From NCBI RefSeq assembly GCF_015477775.1, contig NZ_JADLQO010000005.1, positions 186,001 through 250,000 on the forward strand: a stretch of 64,000 nucleotides of DNA, read 5' to 3'. The position numbers and the translations under genes were made by a program. Positions 48,568-55,738 of this stretch are shown in pieces. Numbering within the stretch: the first letter of the stretch is position 1; each line of letters opens with the position of its first letter. This DNA is from Nocardia abscessus. GTDB taxonomy: Bacteria; Actinomycetota; Actinomycetes; Mycobacteriales; Mycobacteriaceae. Below the pieces are notes generated by a model. It saw nothing but the letters and a program-made list of their open reading frames with translations, was not told the DNA's origin and searched no databases.

Positions 48568-49470
48568 TCAGGCTTCGTGGATCCTGATCCGTCGGCGGTC
48601 GGGTGCCAGTAGCTGGATCAGCGCTGTGATGCTCTGCTCGCCCAGTCCCTCGGCTACCGCTCGGCGCAGCAGGTCGTGCATCGGGGCATGCCAGGACATA
48701 TCGACGCCCGATTCCGCGCCGAGCCGCTCGTCGTCGCCGATCGCGGTGTGGAACAGCGCGATCGATGAGCCGAGCCGGGTGAAGTCCCGGTTGTCGATCT
48801 CGTCGGCCATGATCGGGAGCAGTGACTCGATCATCTGTAGCCATTTGATCGAATACGGCACCATTGTGCGTGCCGACAGACCGCGCGCGGACAGTACCGC
48901 CGCGCCCTCGAAGAATCCGAGCAGTGCGGGGAGAAGTGTGGCGCCCACGGCGGATTCGTAGAGAGCGGCCAGGTCCGGTTCGGCGCCCAGATGGACGAGG
49001 TCGCCACCGAGTGCTCGCAGTGTTTCCCGGTGCTCGTCGAAGACGGCTTGTTCGCCGCCGAAGTACAGCAATGTGTCCGGCTTTCCGACAGCCGAAGGTA
49101 CGTTCTTGATCGCCCCACCGAGGAAGCGCGCCCCTCGACTGCTCGCCCAGCGCGCGAAGTCCCGCGCGTCGGCGGGGGCGCCGCTGTTGAGCGTGACGAG
49201 GGTTCGCCCGCTCAGCTCGGTCTCGGCGGCGGTCAAACTGTCACGGGTCGCCTGAAACGTAGTCAGACACGTGATGATCAGCGGGCTGGCGGCGATGGCA
49301 TCGGCGACGGCGAGCTGCTGGTGCGCGCCCGCGGCCACCAGCGGAGCCGCCCGCTGCGGGTTGCGATTCCACACGGTGGTCGGAAGTCCTGCCGCGAGCA
49401 AGGCTTCCGCGAGGGCGTAACCCATCGAACCCGTGCCGAGCACGGATACCGCGGTTTTCTGATCGATCAT
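48568..49470 (-). CDS. NAD(P)-dependent oxidoreductase (imine reductase-like)
   Basis: A 300-residue beta-hydroxyacid-dehydrogenase relative. The ATG at 49470 has ggagtcgc upstream. The Rossmann loop is VLGTGSMGYALAEALLAAG and WNRNPQRA gives NADPH preference. The C-terminal helical domain (about 165-300) forms the dimer. The usual catalytic Lys of hydroxyacid dehydrogenases falls at NSGAPADA/GGAIKNVPSAVG, where an imine-reductase-type arrangement is more likely. A paralogue of the same family lies at 58993-59886. The substrate is unknown. Confidence 0.86.
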   Translation of the reverse strand: MIDQKTAVSVLGTGSMGYALAEALLAAGLPTTVWNRNPQRAAPLVAAGAHQQLAVADAIAASPLIITCLTTFQATRDSLTAAETELSGRTLVTLNSGAPADARDFARWASSRGARFLGGAIKNVPSAVGKPDTLLYFGGEQAVFDEHRETLRALGGDLVHLGAEPDLAALYESAVGATLLPALLGFFEGAAVLSARGLSARTMVPYSIKWLQMIESLLPIMADEIDNRDFTRLGSSIALFHTAIGDDERLGAESGVDMSWHAPMHDLLRRAVAEGLGEQSITALIQLLAPDRRRIRIHEA

Positions 49471-49680
49471 GCGACTCCAATCGCGCGCTGTGCCCGTGAG
49501 ACTCACGGCCCCGACAAGGACCGAGTGTTTGCCCACCCGGCGACACCGACAAGTACGCACTTTCTGGAGCAGTTCCGAACGTTCAGGTAAGTGCCCAGAT
49601 AGCGACCGGCGGCACCGTAGTTCTCATGACCGGAGTCACAATCGGCTGCCGTCGTGTTCCGCCGATGCCGATAGACGACC

Positions 49681-49770
49681 TCATCTCTGAGCTTGCCGCC
49701 GATCGAGCGCCCTCCTGATCTCCCGAAGCCTTGCTCCGAGAGCTTCCCGCGCATCGTGAACGTTGGTCAC
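49681..49770 (-). pseudogene. Remnant of an XRE regulator gene
   Basis: A GTG at 49770 overlaps the end of the DUF6879 gene, and 17 codons (VTNVHDAREALGARLREI) resemble the start of the XRE gene at 51186 (VTDSIHQQREALGSRLREL). The frame then diverges and stops after 29 codons. It is the 5' stub of a second XRE gene, whose remaining part has been lost. Confidence 0.7.
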
Positions 49771-50288
49771 TGGTTGGCGTACTCCGCGTACGGGGTCGCC
49801 AGCTCCCAGAGTCGTTGCTTCACGCTGCGGCGGTAGCCGACGAGCCCTGGATCGGTGGTCACCGCCAGTCCCGCCGGCTTCCCGTTCTCGTTGATCAAGT
49901 TGTAGACAACCCGCTCGGTGTCGATGAGCCACCAATCATCGGGTGGCACTTCGCCTGCGAGATGCCGGGGCGCGTACCGGATATCCTCACCAGCCGCCGT
50001 ATTGCTGTCGGTGACCGACAACAGCCAGCGGTGGTAGTCGGTGTGCGGCACCGTCACAACGCGGACCCGGCTCACGGTTACTCCCCGACCGGTGGTTTCC
50101 TCGACCAGATCGTTCCATCGGTTCTTGTGTTCGTCCGGTAGAGCGGGCTCTCCGGCGAGGAAGCGCCGCAACCGATCGGACTCCGTGGGCACGGCGTAGG
50201 CGTCCCTCACTTCCAGATGAAAAGCCTCAGCCTTGCAATCACGAAACAGGGCCACCCAATCCGGCGGCTCATGCTGAAGGTAGAGCAC
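49767..50288 (-). CDS. DUF6879 family protein
   Basis: About 173 residues, probable GTG start at 50288. Conserved DUF6879 pieces are visible: DCKAEAFHLEVRDAYAVPTE, TVSRVRVVTVPHTDYHRWLL, PPDDWWLIDTERVVYNLI and the C-terminal YRRSVKQRLWELATPYAEY. It is soluble, with no signal. The family is common in Nocardia and Streptomyces next to XRE (DUF5753) regulators, reminiscent of WhiJ-type pairs; its role is not known. This copy appears intact, but its partner regulator is reduced to a stub directly behind it. Confidence 0.83.
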   Translation of the reverse strand: MLYLQHEPPDWVALFRDCKAEAFHLEVRDAYAVPTESDRLRRFLAGEPALPDEHKNRWNDLVEETTGRGVTVSRVRVVTVPHTDYHRWLLSVTDSNTAAGEDIRYAPRHLAGEVPPDDWWLIDTERVVYNLINENGKPAGLAVTTDPGLVGYRRSVKQRLWELATPYAEYANQ

Positions 50289-50360
50289 CGTAGAACGTCC
50301 TCCCGATCTTCGGAACTTCGATCGCTGTCTCGTTGGCCGCAAGGTCCAGTTGAGCCAGCG

Positions 50361-51186
50361 TCAGTGGTTCTCGATCGATCTATCCCCATGTGTGCGAAGC
50401 GCTGCGCCGATCAGTTCCCGCGCAGCGTGGCCGGTGACCGACAGACCGGCAAGAGTGTCGAACGCACGGTGATACAGCTTGATTTCCCTCGGCTGGGTCA
50501 CGGTGAGTTCTGCGGTGATCGCCTCGACGAGCACTAACTTGTTGTCGAACATCGAAAAGTGCGTCGGGACGAATGGAAGTTCCGCCCCGGCAGGCACGAT
50601 TCCGAGCGTCACCCTCGGTAGCCCGACTACAGCGAGCAACCGGTCCAACTGACCGACCATCACATCGGCACCGCTGACCGTGGTGTGCAACGCTTGCTCT
50701 CCGATGAGGAAGTTGTTGCCGCTCCAGCCGATTGGCGACACCCGCCTCTACATCGTTGGGTACCTGGTAGAACCGGCTGACGTTCTGTAGCGTTCCCGTC
50801 GCGTATTCGGCGGTCTGCAAGAACCCGGGGATGAAGAACGGGTTGTAGATCCGTACGATTTGAGATGTCTCGCTCAGGCTCACCAGCGCATGTTGACGTC
50901 GTCGAGTGCCGGTGCCGAGCACTTTTCGCCATTCGAGATATGCGGCAGCGATGTTCTCCAGGCCGGCTACCAGGTCCGGCACCTCGTCTACGGCGTGGCA
51001 GTGCTCACACCAGGCGCGGATGTCAGCGCGTGACGGTTTGATTCGCCCGTACTCGATCTTGGACATCTTGGTTTGGTGCCACGCGTTCCGCCGGGCCAGC
51101 TCCGCGCCGGACAATCCCGCGTTGAGTCGAAGCTCCCGGAGCCGACTTCCGAGAGCTTCGCGCTGCTGGTGAATCGAGTCGGTCAC
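50361..51186 (-). pseudogene. XRE regulator with DUF5753, frameshifted
   Basis: The GTG at 51186 starts a good XRE helix-turn-helix (LRELRLNAGLSGAELARRN, YGRIKPSRADIRAWCEHC) and the first part of a DUF5753 ligand domain (IRIYNPFFIPGFLQTAEYA). Near 50711 the frame breaks: an extra base in caacaacttcctc shifts the end into another frame, where the rest of DUF5753 continues (FLIGEQALHTTVSGADVM, FSMFDNKLVLVEAITAELT) to a stop at 50361. The gene is either inactive or makes a shortened DNA-binding protein. Such regulators pair with small DUF397 or DUF6879 proteins. Confidence 0.82.
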
Positions 51187-51502
51187 GTCTCGGCGTACTC
51201 CGCGTACGGCGTCGCCAACTCCCATAAGCGGTCGCGGACACTTCGGCAGTAGTCCACAATTCCCGGATCTGTGGTTACCGCCGCACCTGCGGGTTTGCCG
51301 TCAGCATCGACGAGGTTGTAGACGACTCGTTCGTCGTCGAACAGCCACCAGTCATCCGGTGGCACCTTCCCCGCCGCATGGCGGGGCAAGTACCGGATGT
51401 CTTCACCGGAATGGATGTCGCGTCCGGTCACCGACAGCAACCAACGGTGGTAGCCGAGTGAGGGACGGTTACGACACGGACCCGACTCACCGATATCCCG
51501 CG
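51183..51502 (-). pseudogene. Truncated, frameshifted second DUF6879 copy
   Basis: From about 51502 the sequence resembles the intact copy (RGISVSRVRVVTVPHS), then loses one base near 51455 and continues in another frame (YHRWLLSVTGRDIHSGEDIR, PPDDWWLFDDERVVYNLV, LWELATPYAEYAET). Upstream of 51502 there is no similarity, so the first half is missing. The end overlaps the XRE start (GTGA) just as in the other copy. The two copies have diverged at many bases, so the duplication is not recent. Confidence 0.78.
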
Positions 51503-51686
51503 ATCAGCTCGCTGGGCACCGGGGTGCAGCGACGGCCGGAGGTCTTCACCGGCTGAGCACGACGCATGGATGAGGTCCCTGGATAGGTGAGCGACCGCAA
51601 CCCGGGCAGACGGCCTCATGGTCCGGCAGCTCGGCTCGAAGAACCTCCGGCGGACCGGACGCGGGCCGGTCTGCAAGAATCTGGGT

Positions 51687-52016
51687 GTGACCGATGCCGA
51701 CACGCCTATCGCGGAGCACCGGGGTGGTGCCCGGAGTCTGGGGGCGCAGTTTCTGCGCTGCCATCTGCCGATGGTGGTCGTGACGCTGGTCATGGTGGTG
51801 GCGGTGGTGTTCGTCGCGTCCGATCGGTGGCGGCGCGGGGCCTTCTTCTTCGGCGGTGCGACGCTGCTGGCGGCGGCGTTCCGGTTGTGCCTGCCGACCG
51901 CGCAGGTCGGGCTGCTCGCGGTGCGCAGCAAACCGTTCGACGTCGGCGCGCTGACGCTGCTGGGCTCGAGCATCCTGTTCCTCGCGGCCACGATCAACAC
52001 GCTCGGCGTCGGCTGA
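51687..52016 (+). CDS. DUF3017 membrane protein
   Basis: A 109-residue protein with three predicted membrane helices (about 26-45, 52-70, 84-104) and short connecting loops. The GTG at 51687 gives VTDADTPIAEHRGGA at the cytoplasmic end. LGAQFLRCHLPMVVVTL and KPFDVGALTLLGSSILF match DUF3017. In mycobacteria this gene (Rv3355c) follows folD; folD is absent from this window. The function is unknown. Confidence 0.8.
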   Translation: MTDADTPIAEHRGGARSLGAQFLRCHLPMVVVTLVMVVAVVFVASDRWRRGAFFFGGATLLAAAFRLCLPTAQVGLLAVRSKPFDVGALTLLGSSILFLAATINTLGVG

Positions 52017-52062
52017 CAGCGCGAGCGATCGGCGACCCGGCCGGGCCGGGTCGCCCAGGTGA

Positions 52063-52710
52063 TCAGCGGGCAGCGGCGTACCGCTCGGCGAAAACCGTCC
52101 GCTCGCGGGGACGACGCCCGGGATGGGGTGGGACGGCGTCGCTGTAGCCGATGGTGATCAGCACCGCTATGGCGAGATCCGCGCGGTCGCCGATCCCGAT
52201 GGCTTGCTTCACCAGCTCCGGATCCCAGCCGTTCATCGGTGCGGAGGCCAGGCCGAGCCCGGTGGCGGCGAGCATCGCGTAGGTGGCCGCGATCATCGCG
52301 TTCTTGACGGCGTTCTCTCGCAGCAGTCCGCGCTGCTCCAAGGCCAGGTACTCGGCACGCCCGTCGAACAACGCGGTGAATTCGGCGTTCCACGCGCCGT
52401 TGCGGCCGGCCAGTTCGGCGATATCGGTGTTGCGGTCTCGCCAGGCGGCGGCATCGGCGACGAAGACCAGCACCGCGGGCGCCTCCTTCGGCTGCGGCTG
52501 CCCGAACGCCGCCTTCGACAGCGCGTCGCGGCCGGATGCACTGGTCACCACCACGATCGACCGGTCCTGCATGTTCCACGCGCTCGGTGCTTGCATCGTC
52601 AACTCGAGCAATTCTTCGAGCAGGTCGGGTGGTACCGGGTCGGGGCGATAGTGCCGTACCGTGCGACGTCCTCGAATCGCGTCGGCCACCGAAAGTGTCT
52701 GTGTTTCCAT
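52063..52710 (-). CDS. Nitroreductase family protein
   Basis: A 215-residue FMN-dependent nitroreductase. ADAIRGRRTVRHYRPDPVPP at the N-terminus contains the FMN-binding Arg pair, LLELTMQAPSAWNMQ is the conserved Ser/Asn segment, and MLAATGLGLASAPMNGWDP and ITIGYSDAVPPHPGRRPRE complete the flavin site. It should reduce nitro or quinone compounds with NAD(P)H. It is divergent from an HxlR regulator with a long inverted repeat between them, the standard layout for redox-responsive nitroreductases. Rv3368c of M. tuberculosis has the same length and family. Confidence 0.92.
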   Translation of the reverse strand: METQTLSVADAIRGRRTVRHYRPDPVPPDLLEELLELTMQAPSAWNMQDRSIVVVTSASGRDALSKAAFGQPQPKEAPAVLVFVADAAAWRDRNTDIAELAGRNGAWNAEFTALFDGRAEYLALEQRGLLRENAVKNAMIAATYAMLAATGLGLASAPMNGWDPELVKQAIGIGDRADLAIAVLITIGYSDAVPPHPGRRPRERTVFAERYAAAR

Positions 52711-52718
52711 ATTTCTTA

Positions 52719-52779
52719 CTATCGGAGAGTCACACTCAAATAGGAAGAAGGCACTTTTCAGTGCGCTACACTCCGATAG
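52719..52779. promoter_or_regulatory. Inverted repeat between nitroreductase and HxlR genes
   Basis: Arms of 12 bases (ctatcggagagt at 52719 and acactccgatag at 52768) pair with one mismatch across a 37-base centre that also holds gcact-tttc-agtgc. It fills most of the 69-base spacer and touches the HxlR start, so it is a likely HxlR operator for both genes. Confidence 0.6.
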
Positions 52780-53157
52780 GTGCGCACGTATCTCGAAGAT
52801 TCCGGGCTGCCCGCCGACGTCTACTCCGCGAAGTGCCCCACGCGGGAGGTTCTCGACCACATCGCGGGCAAGTGGACGGTGCTGATCATCGACGCGCTGG
52901 CCGAGGGCACCATGCGGTACACCGATCTTCGCCACCGCATCGACGGCATCTCGCAGAAGATGCTGACGCAGACGTTGCGCCAACTCGAGACCGACGGATT
53001 CGTCACGCGGACAGTGCATCCCACCGTGCCGCCGCGGGTCGAGTACACGCTGACGGAGCTGGGTCACAGCCTGCGCACGCCGATAGCGGCGCTGCGGGAG
53101 TGGATCGAGACCAATATCAACCGAATCGAAGCGGCGCGGCGGGCCGCGGCGCTGTGA
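52780..53157 (+). CDS. HxlR-family regulator
   Basis: A 125-residue winged-helix protein, GTG at 52780. KCPTREVLDHIAGKWTVLII with the conserved N-terminal Cys, the recognition helix ISQKMLTQTLRQLETDGFV, and RVEYTLTELGHSL are family hallmarks. HxlR/YodB proteins sense electrophiles through that Cys and repress a divergent reductase. The divergent nitroreductase here fits this. The start lies inside or at the edge of the inverted repeat, and the transcript may be leaderless. Confidence 0.9.
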   Translation: MRTYLEDSGLPADVYSAKCPTREVLDHIAGKWTVLIIDALAEGTMRYTDLRHRIDGISQKMLTQTLRQLETDGFVTRTVHPTVPPRVEYTLTELGHSLRTPIAALREWIETNINRIEAARRAAAL

Positions 53158-53177
53158 GGTGACGACCAGCGCACCTG

Positions 53178-54335
53178 TCAGCGTTCGGGTCGCACACCGG
53201 CCCGGGCTAGTCGCATGGTCTCGGTCAGCAGCTTCGACACCGCCGCCGCCTCGGTGAGGAACCCGTCGTGCCCGTCGCGGGAGTGCACGATCTCCAGTCC
53301 GTCGCAACCGGGTAGCAGATCGGCGAGCTCCTGCTGGGTCCGCAGCGGGTACAGCCGGTCGGAGTCGACGCCGCCGACCACGCAGGGCACCGGCGTCGCC
53401 GCGAGCGCCGCCTCGATGCCGCCGCGCCCGCGGCCGACGTCGTGGCGGTTCATCGCCTCGGTCAGCAGCACGTAGGTGGCGGGATCGAAACGCTTGCACA
53501 ACTTCTCGGCCTGATGGTCGAGGTAGCTCTGCACCGCGTACCGGCCGCCGTTCCACGGGTCCTCGTCGCCCTGCGGTTTGTTCTCGAACCGGTGGTCCAG
53601 CTCGAATTCGGTGCGGTAGGTCAGGTGCGCGATCCGCCGAGCCAGGGCCATGCCCGTGGTCGGGACGCGGCCGGTGCCGTGATAGTCGCCGCCCTGCCAG
53701 TCCGGATCGGCCTCGATCGCCGCGATCTGGGTGGTCTGGGTGCCGATCTGGTCGGCGGTAGCGCGGGCGCCGACCGCGAGCACCAGCGCCGCGGCGACCC
53801 GCTCCGGTGCGCCGACCATCCACTCCAGCACCCGCATGCCGCCCATCGACCCGCCCACCACGGCGGCGAGCCGCTCGACGCCGAGCAGGTCGAGCAGAGC
53901 GGCCTCCGCGGTCACCTGGTCGCGGATGGAGATTTCGGGAAACCTTGCACCCCAAGGCTTTCCATCCGGAGCGGGAGAAGACGGCCCGGTGCTGCCCTTG
54001 CAGCCGCCGAGCACGTTCGTCGCGACCACGCACCATTCGTCGGTGTCCAGGGGCGCACCCGGCCCGACCATGCCGTCCCACCAGCCGGGCATCTCGTGCA
54101 CGTCGTCGGGCTTGCCGACGACGTGCGAATCGCCGGTCAGCGCGTGTTCGACCAGCACGACGTTGTCCAGTCCGGGAGAGAGTTCACCCCAGCGCTGCAC
54201 CGCCAGGCGCACGTCCGGGATGACCGCTCCGTTCTCCAGTCGCACATCGCCGATGGCGATGGTGCCGAGCTGTCCGTCCGGGGGCGGCAGGGCGACGGCG
54301 GAGGTCCGGGCGCTCTGTTCGGAACCCACGGTCAC
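53178..54335 (-). CDS. metX: Homoserine O-acetyltransferase
   Basis: A 385-residue alpha/beta-hydrolase-fold acyltransferase that activates homoserine for methionine synthesis. The GTG at 54335 overlaps the metY remnant (GTGA). LVEHALTGDSHVVG, TNVLGGCKGSTGPSS, the nucleophile elbow VVGGSMGGMRVLEW near 157, FENKPQGDEDP, GVDSDRLYPL with Asp, and SRDGHDGFLTE with His are all present. It should be active. Its usual partner enzyme, MetY, directly upstream, has been deleted internally, while the riboswitch ahead of both remains. Confidence 0.95.
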   Translation of the reverse strand: MTVGSEQSARTSAVALPPPDGQLGTIAIGDVRLENGAVIPDVRLAVQRWGELSPGLDNVVLVEHALTGDSHVVGKPDDVHEMPGWWDGMVGPGAPLDTDEWCVVATNVLGGCKGSTGPSSPAPDGKPWGARFPEISIRDQVTAEAALLDLLGVERLAAVVGGSMGGMRVLEWMVGAPERVAAALVLAVGARATADQIGTQTTQIAAIEADPDWQGGDYHGTGRVPTTGMALARRIAHLTYRTEFELDHRFENKPQGDEDPWNGGRYAVQSYLDHQAEKLCKRFDPATYVLLTEAMNRHDVGRGRGGIEAALAATPVPCVVGGVDSDRLYPLRTQQELADLLPGCDGLEIVHSRDGHDGFLTEAAAVSKLLTETMRLARAGVRPER

Positions 54336-54667
54336 GTCGTCGCCGCCGCGAAACCGGCGCGCAGATCGGCCGGGATGTCCTCGATGCCGACCGCGAGACC
54401 GACCGGTCCTGGGGCGAGCCGTTCCTCGGGCGTGAGCTGCGAATGCGTCGTCGACGCGGGGTGAATCACGAGGGAACGCACCTTCCCGATGTTAGCCACG
54501 CGGGTGTGCATGGCTGATCGGGCCTGAGTGCGGCGCGTGGGCCGGTAGGTGGGCAGCGCAGGCGCATCGCGCGGGCCGTCCGGGGTCCGGCCCGCGTGGA
54601 TCTGCTCGGTCTCGAAAGACCACTGCGTCGGGTCGTGCTCGGCCCCGCGCGCGGTGGATTCACTCAT
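54332..54667 (-). pseudogene. metY: O-acetylhomoserine sulfhydrylase (metY), internal deletion
   Basis: A 111-codon frame with gggagcaaaacc before the ATG. Residues 1-40 match the start of MetY (PTQWSFETEQIHAGRTPDG, APALPTY) and residues from about 52 match its end (HTRVANIGKVRSLVIHPAST, THSQLTPEERLA, VGLAVGIEDI). About 320 residues between them, including the PLP lysine and the whole catalytic core, are missing. The junction is in frame. The product cannot be an enzyme. Translation through it may still help metX through the overlapping stop and start. It lies behind an intact SAM-IV riboswitch. Confidence 0.88.
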
Positions 54668-54739
54668 GGTTTTGCTCCCAAAAGGTGTTCGCCGGTACAG
54701 CAGGGGTTAGCGGTGTGAACAACAACACATGCCGGCGAC

Positions 54740-54862
54740 CTCCTGTTACGCGCTTGCTCCCGGCTTTCGGGAGCCAGGTCATCACCCGGAGCACCCCACC
54801 GCGGATGGAGGGTTGCCGACCAGCGAGCCGGGGCTTCGCGCTGATACTCATGACCTGCCCGG
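54740..54862 (-). promoter_or_regulatory. SAM-IV riboswitch
   Basis: Read on the minus strand, ggtcatgag opens P1 and is closed by ggtgatgacc; between lie agccccggct, the SAM-core ggcaaccctcc, and ggtggggtgctccgggtga. This order is the actinobacterial SAM-IV aptamer, known upstream of metY/metC in mycobacteria. A further strong hairpin (ggctcccgaaagccgggagc) follows and is probably part of the expression platform. High SAM should shut down metY-metX. The edges are approximate. Confidence 0.85.
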
Positions 54863-54881
54863 CATCATAACCGGCGGGCCG

Positions 54882-55610
54882 TCAGCGTCCGAAATCCTCC
54901 AGCGCAGGCCCCGGATCGGGCGCGGTCGGCGCGACGCAGCAGCTGCGCACGAATTCGTCGTAGGTCTCGGTGAAGTTGGCGCGCCCGGCCCGGGCCGCGG
55001 TGGCCATGTCCTCGTCCAGGAACAGGTCGTCCGAGCACTCCATGCCGACGTGGCCGATCAGCTGCCAGGTGCCGACGATGAGCCGTACCGCGCGGGCGTC
55101 CGGCTCGGCGCCGAGGCGCTCGGCGACCACCGCGGCGATGGCGGTGTTCTTGTCGTCGGCATGTTCGAGACTGCGGGCGCTGACCGACGGACTGCTGCGC
55201 AGGATCCGCTGCATCTTCTGGAACTGCCGGAACGACAGCGGGTCGGCCTCGCCTGCCTCGGCGGCTCGATCGACCACAGACAGGAAGGCCTCCCGCAGGG
55301 CGGCGAGTTCGTTGCCGGTGCGCGGCAGCTCGCGCAGGGTCTCGGCGATGGTGCGCCCGAAGTCCTGGACCGGTCCCAGGACGATGTCCTCTTTGCTGTC
55401 GAAATAGCGGTTGATCGTGCGCGGCGAGACGTCCGCGGCGTTGGCGATCTGCTCGATCGTGGTCGCCTCGAAGCCCTGGGCGTCGCACAGGTCGAGGGCC
55501 GCCGCGATGATGCGCAACCTGGTCTGTTGCTTCTTGCGTTCGCGCAGGCCCGGGGCGCTCGCGGCGGGTCCCGCGGCGCTCGCGCCCATCGACGTCGATG
55601 ACTCGAGCAT
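54882..55610 (-). CDS. TetR-family regulator
   Basis: A 242-residue TetR protein; the ATG at 55610 is preferred over one six codons upstream. The DNA-binding domain covers about 25-75: RERKKQQTRLRIIAAALDLC, TTIEQIANAADVSPRTINRY and FDSKEDIVLG. The remaining helices form the ligand domain; the end FVRSCCVAPTAPDPGP has two adjacent Cys. It is divergent from an MFS pump across a spacer with two palindromes, so it very likely represses the pump and itself. The inducer is unknown. Confidence 0.9.
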   Translation of the reverse strand: MLESSTSMGASAAGPAASAPGLRERKKQQTRLRIIAAALDLCDAQGFEATTIEQIANAADVSPRTINRYFDSKEDIVLGPVQDFGRTIAETLRELPRTGNELAALREAFLSVVDRAAEAGEADPLSFRQFQKMQRILRSSPSVSARSLEHADDKNTAIAAVVAERLGAEPDARAVRLIVGTWQLIGHVGMECSDDLFLDEDMATAARAGRANFTETYDEFVRSCCVAPTAPDPGPALEDFGR

Positions 55611-55655
55611 GTCCCGATGGTAACGCAAACCTCCGTTTTCCTGTCCTTAACAGTC

Positions 55656-55676
55656 AAATGTCGTAATACGACATTT
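55656..55676. promoter_or_regulatory. TetR operator 1
   Basis: AAATGTCGT, three bases, ACGACATTT: a perfect 9-bp inverted repeat, 46 bases upstream of the TetR gene. It shares the TGTCGT/ACGACA core with operator 2. Confidence 0.8.
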
Positions 55677-55683
55677 TGCGCTT

Positions 55684-55699
55684 GACGACAAATGTCGTC
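55684..55699. promoter_or_regulatory. TetR operator 2 over the MFS promoter
   Basis: GACGACAAATGTCGTC contains ACGACA-AA-TGTCGT, the same core as operator 1, and overlaps a -35-like TTGACG at 55683-55688. Binding would block the MFS promoter. Confidence 0.75.
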
Positions 55700-55738
55700 C
55701 AATGCCAGGATGGCTCCAGTTCATCGAGGGACGAGGAG

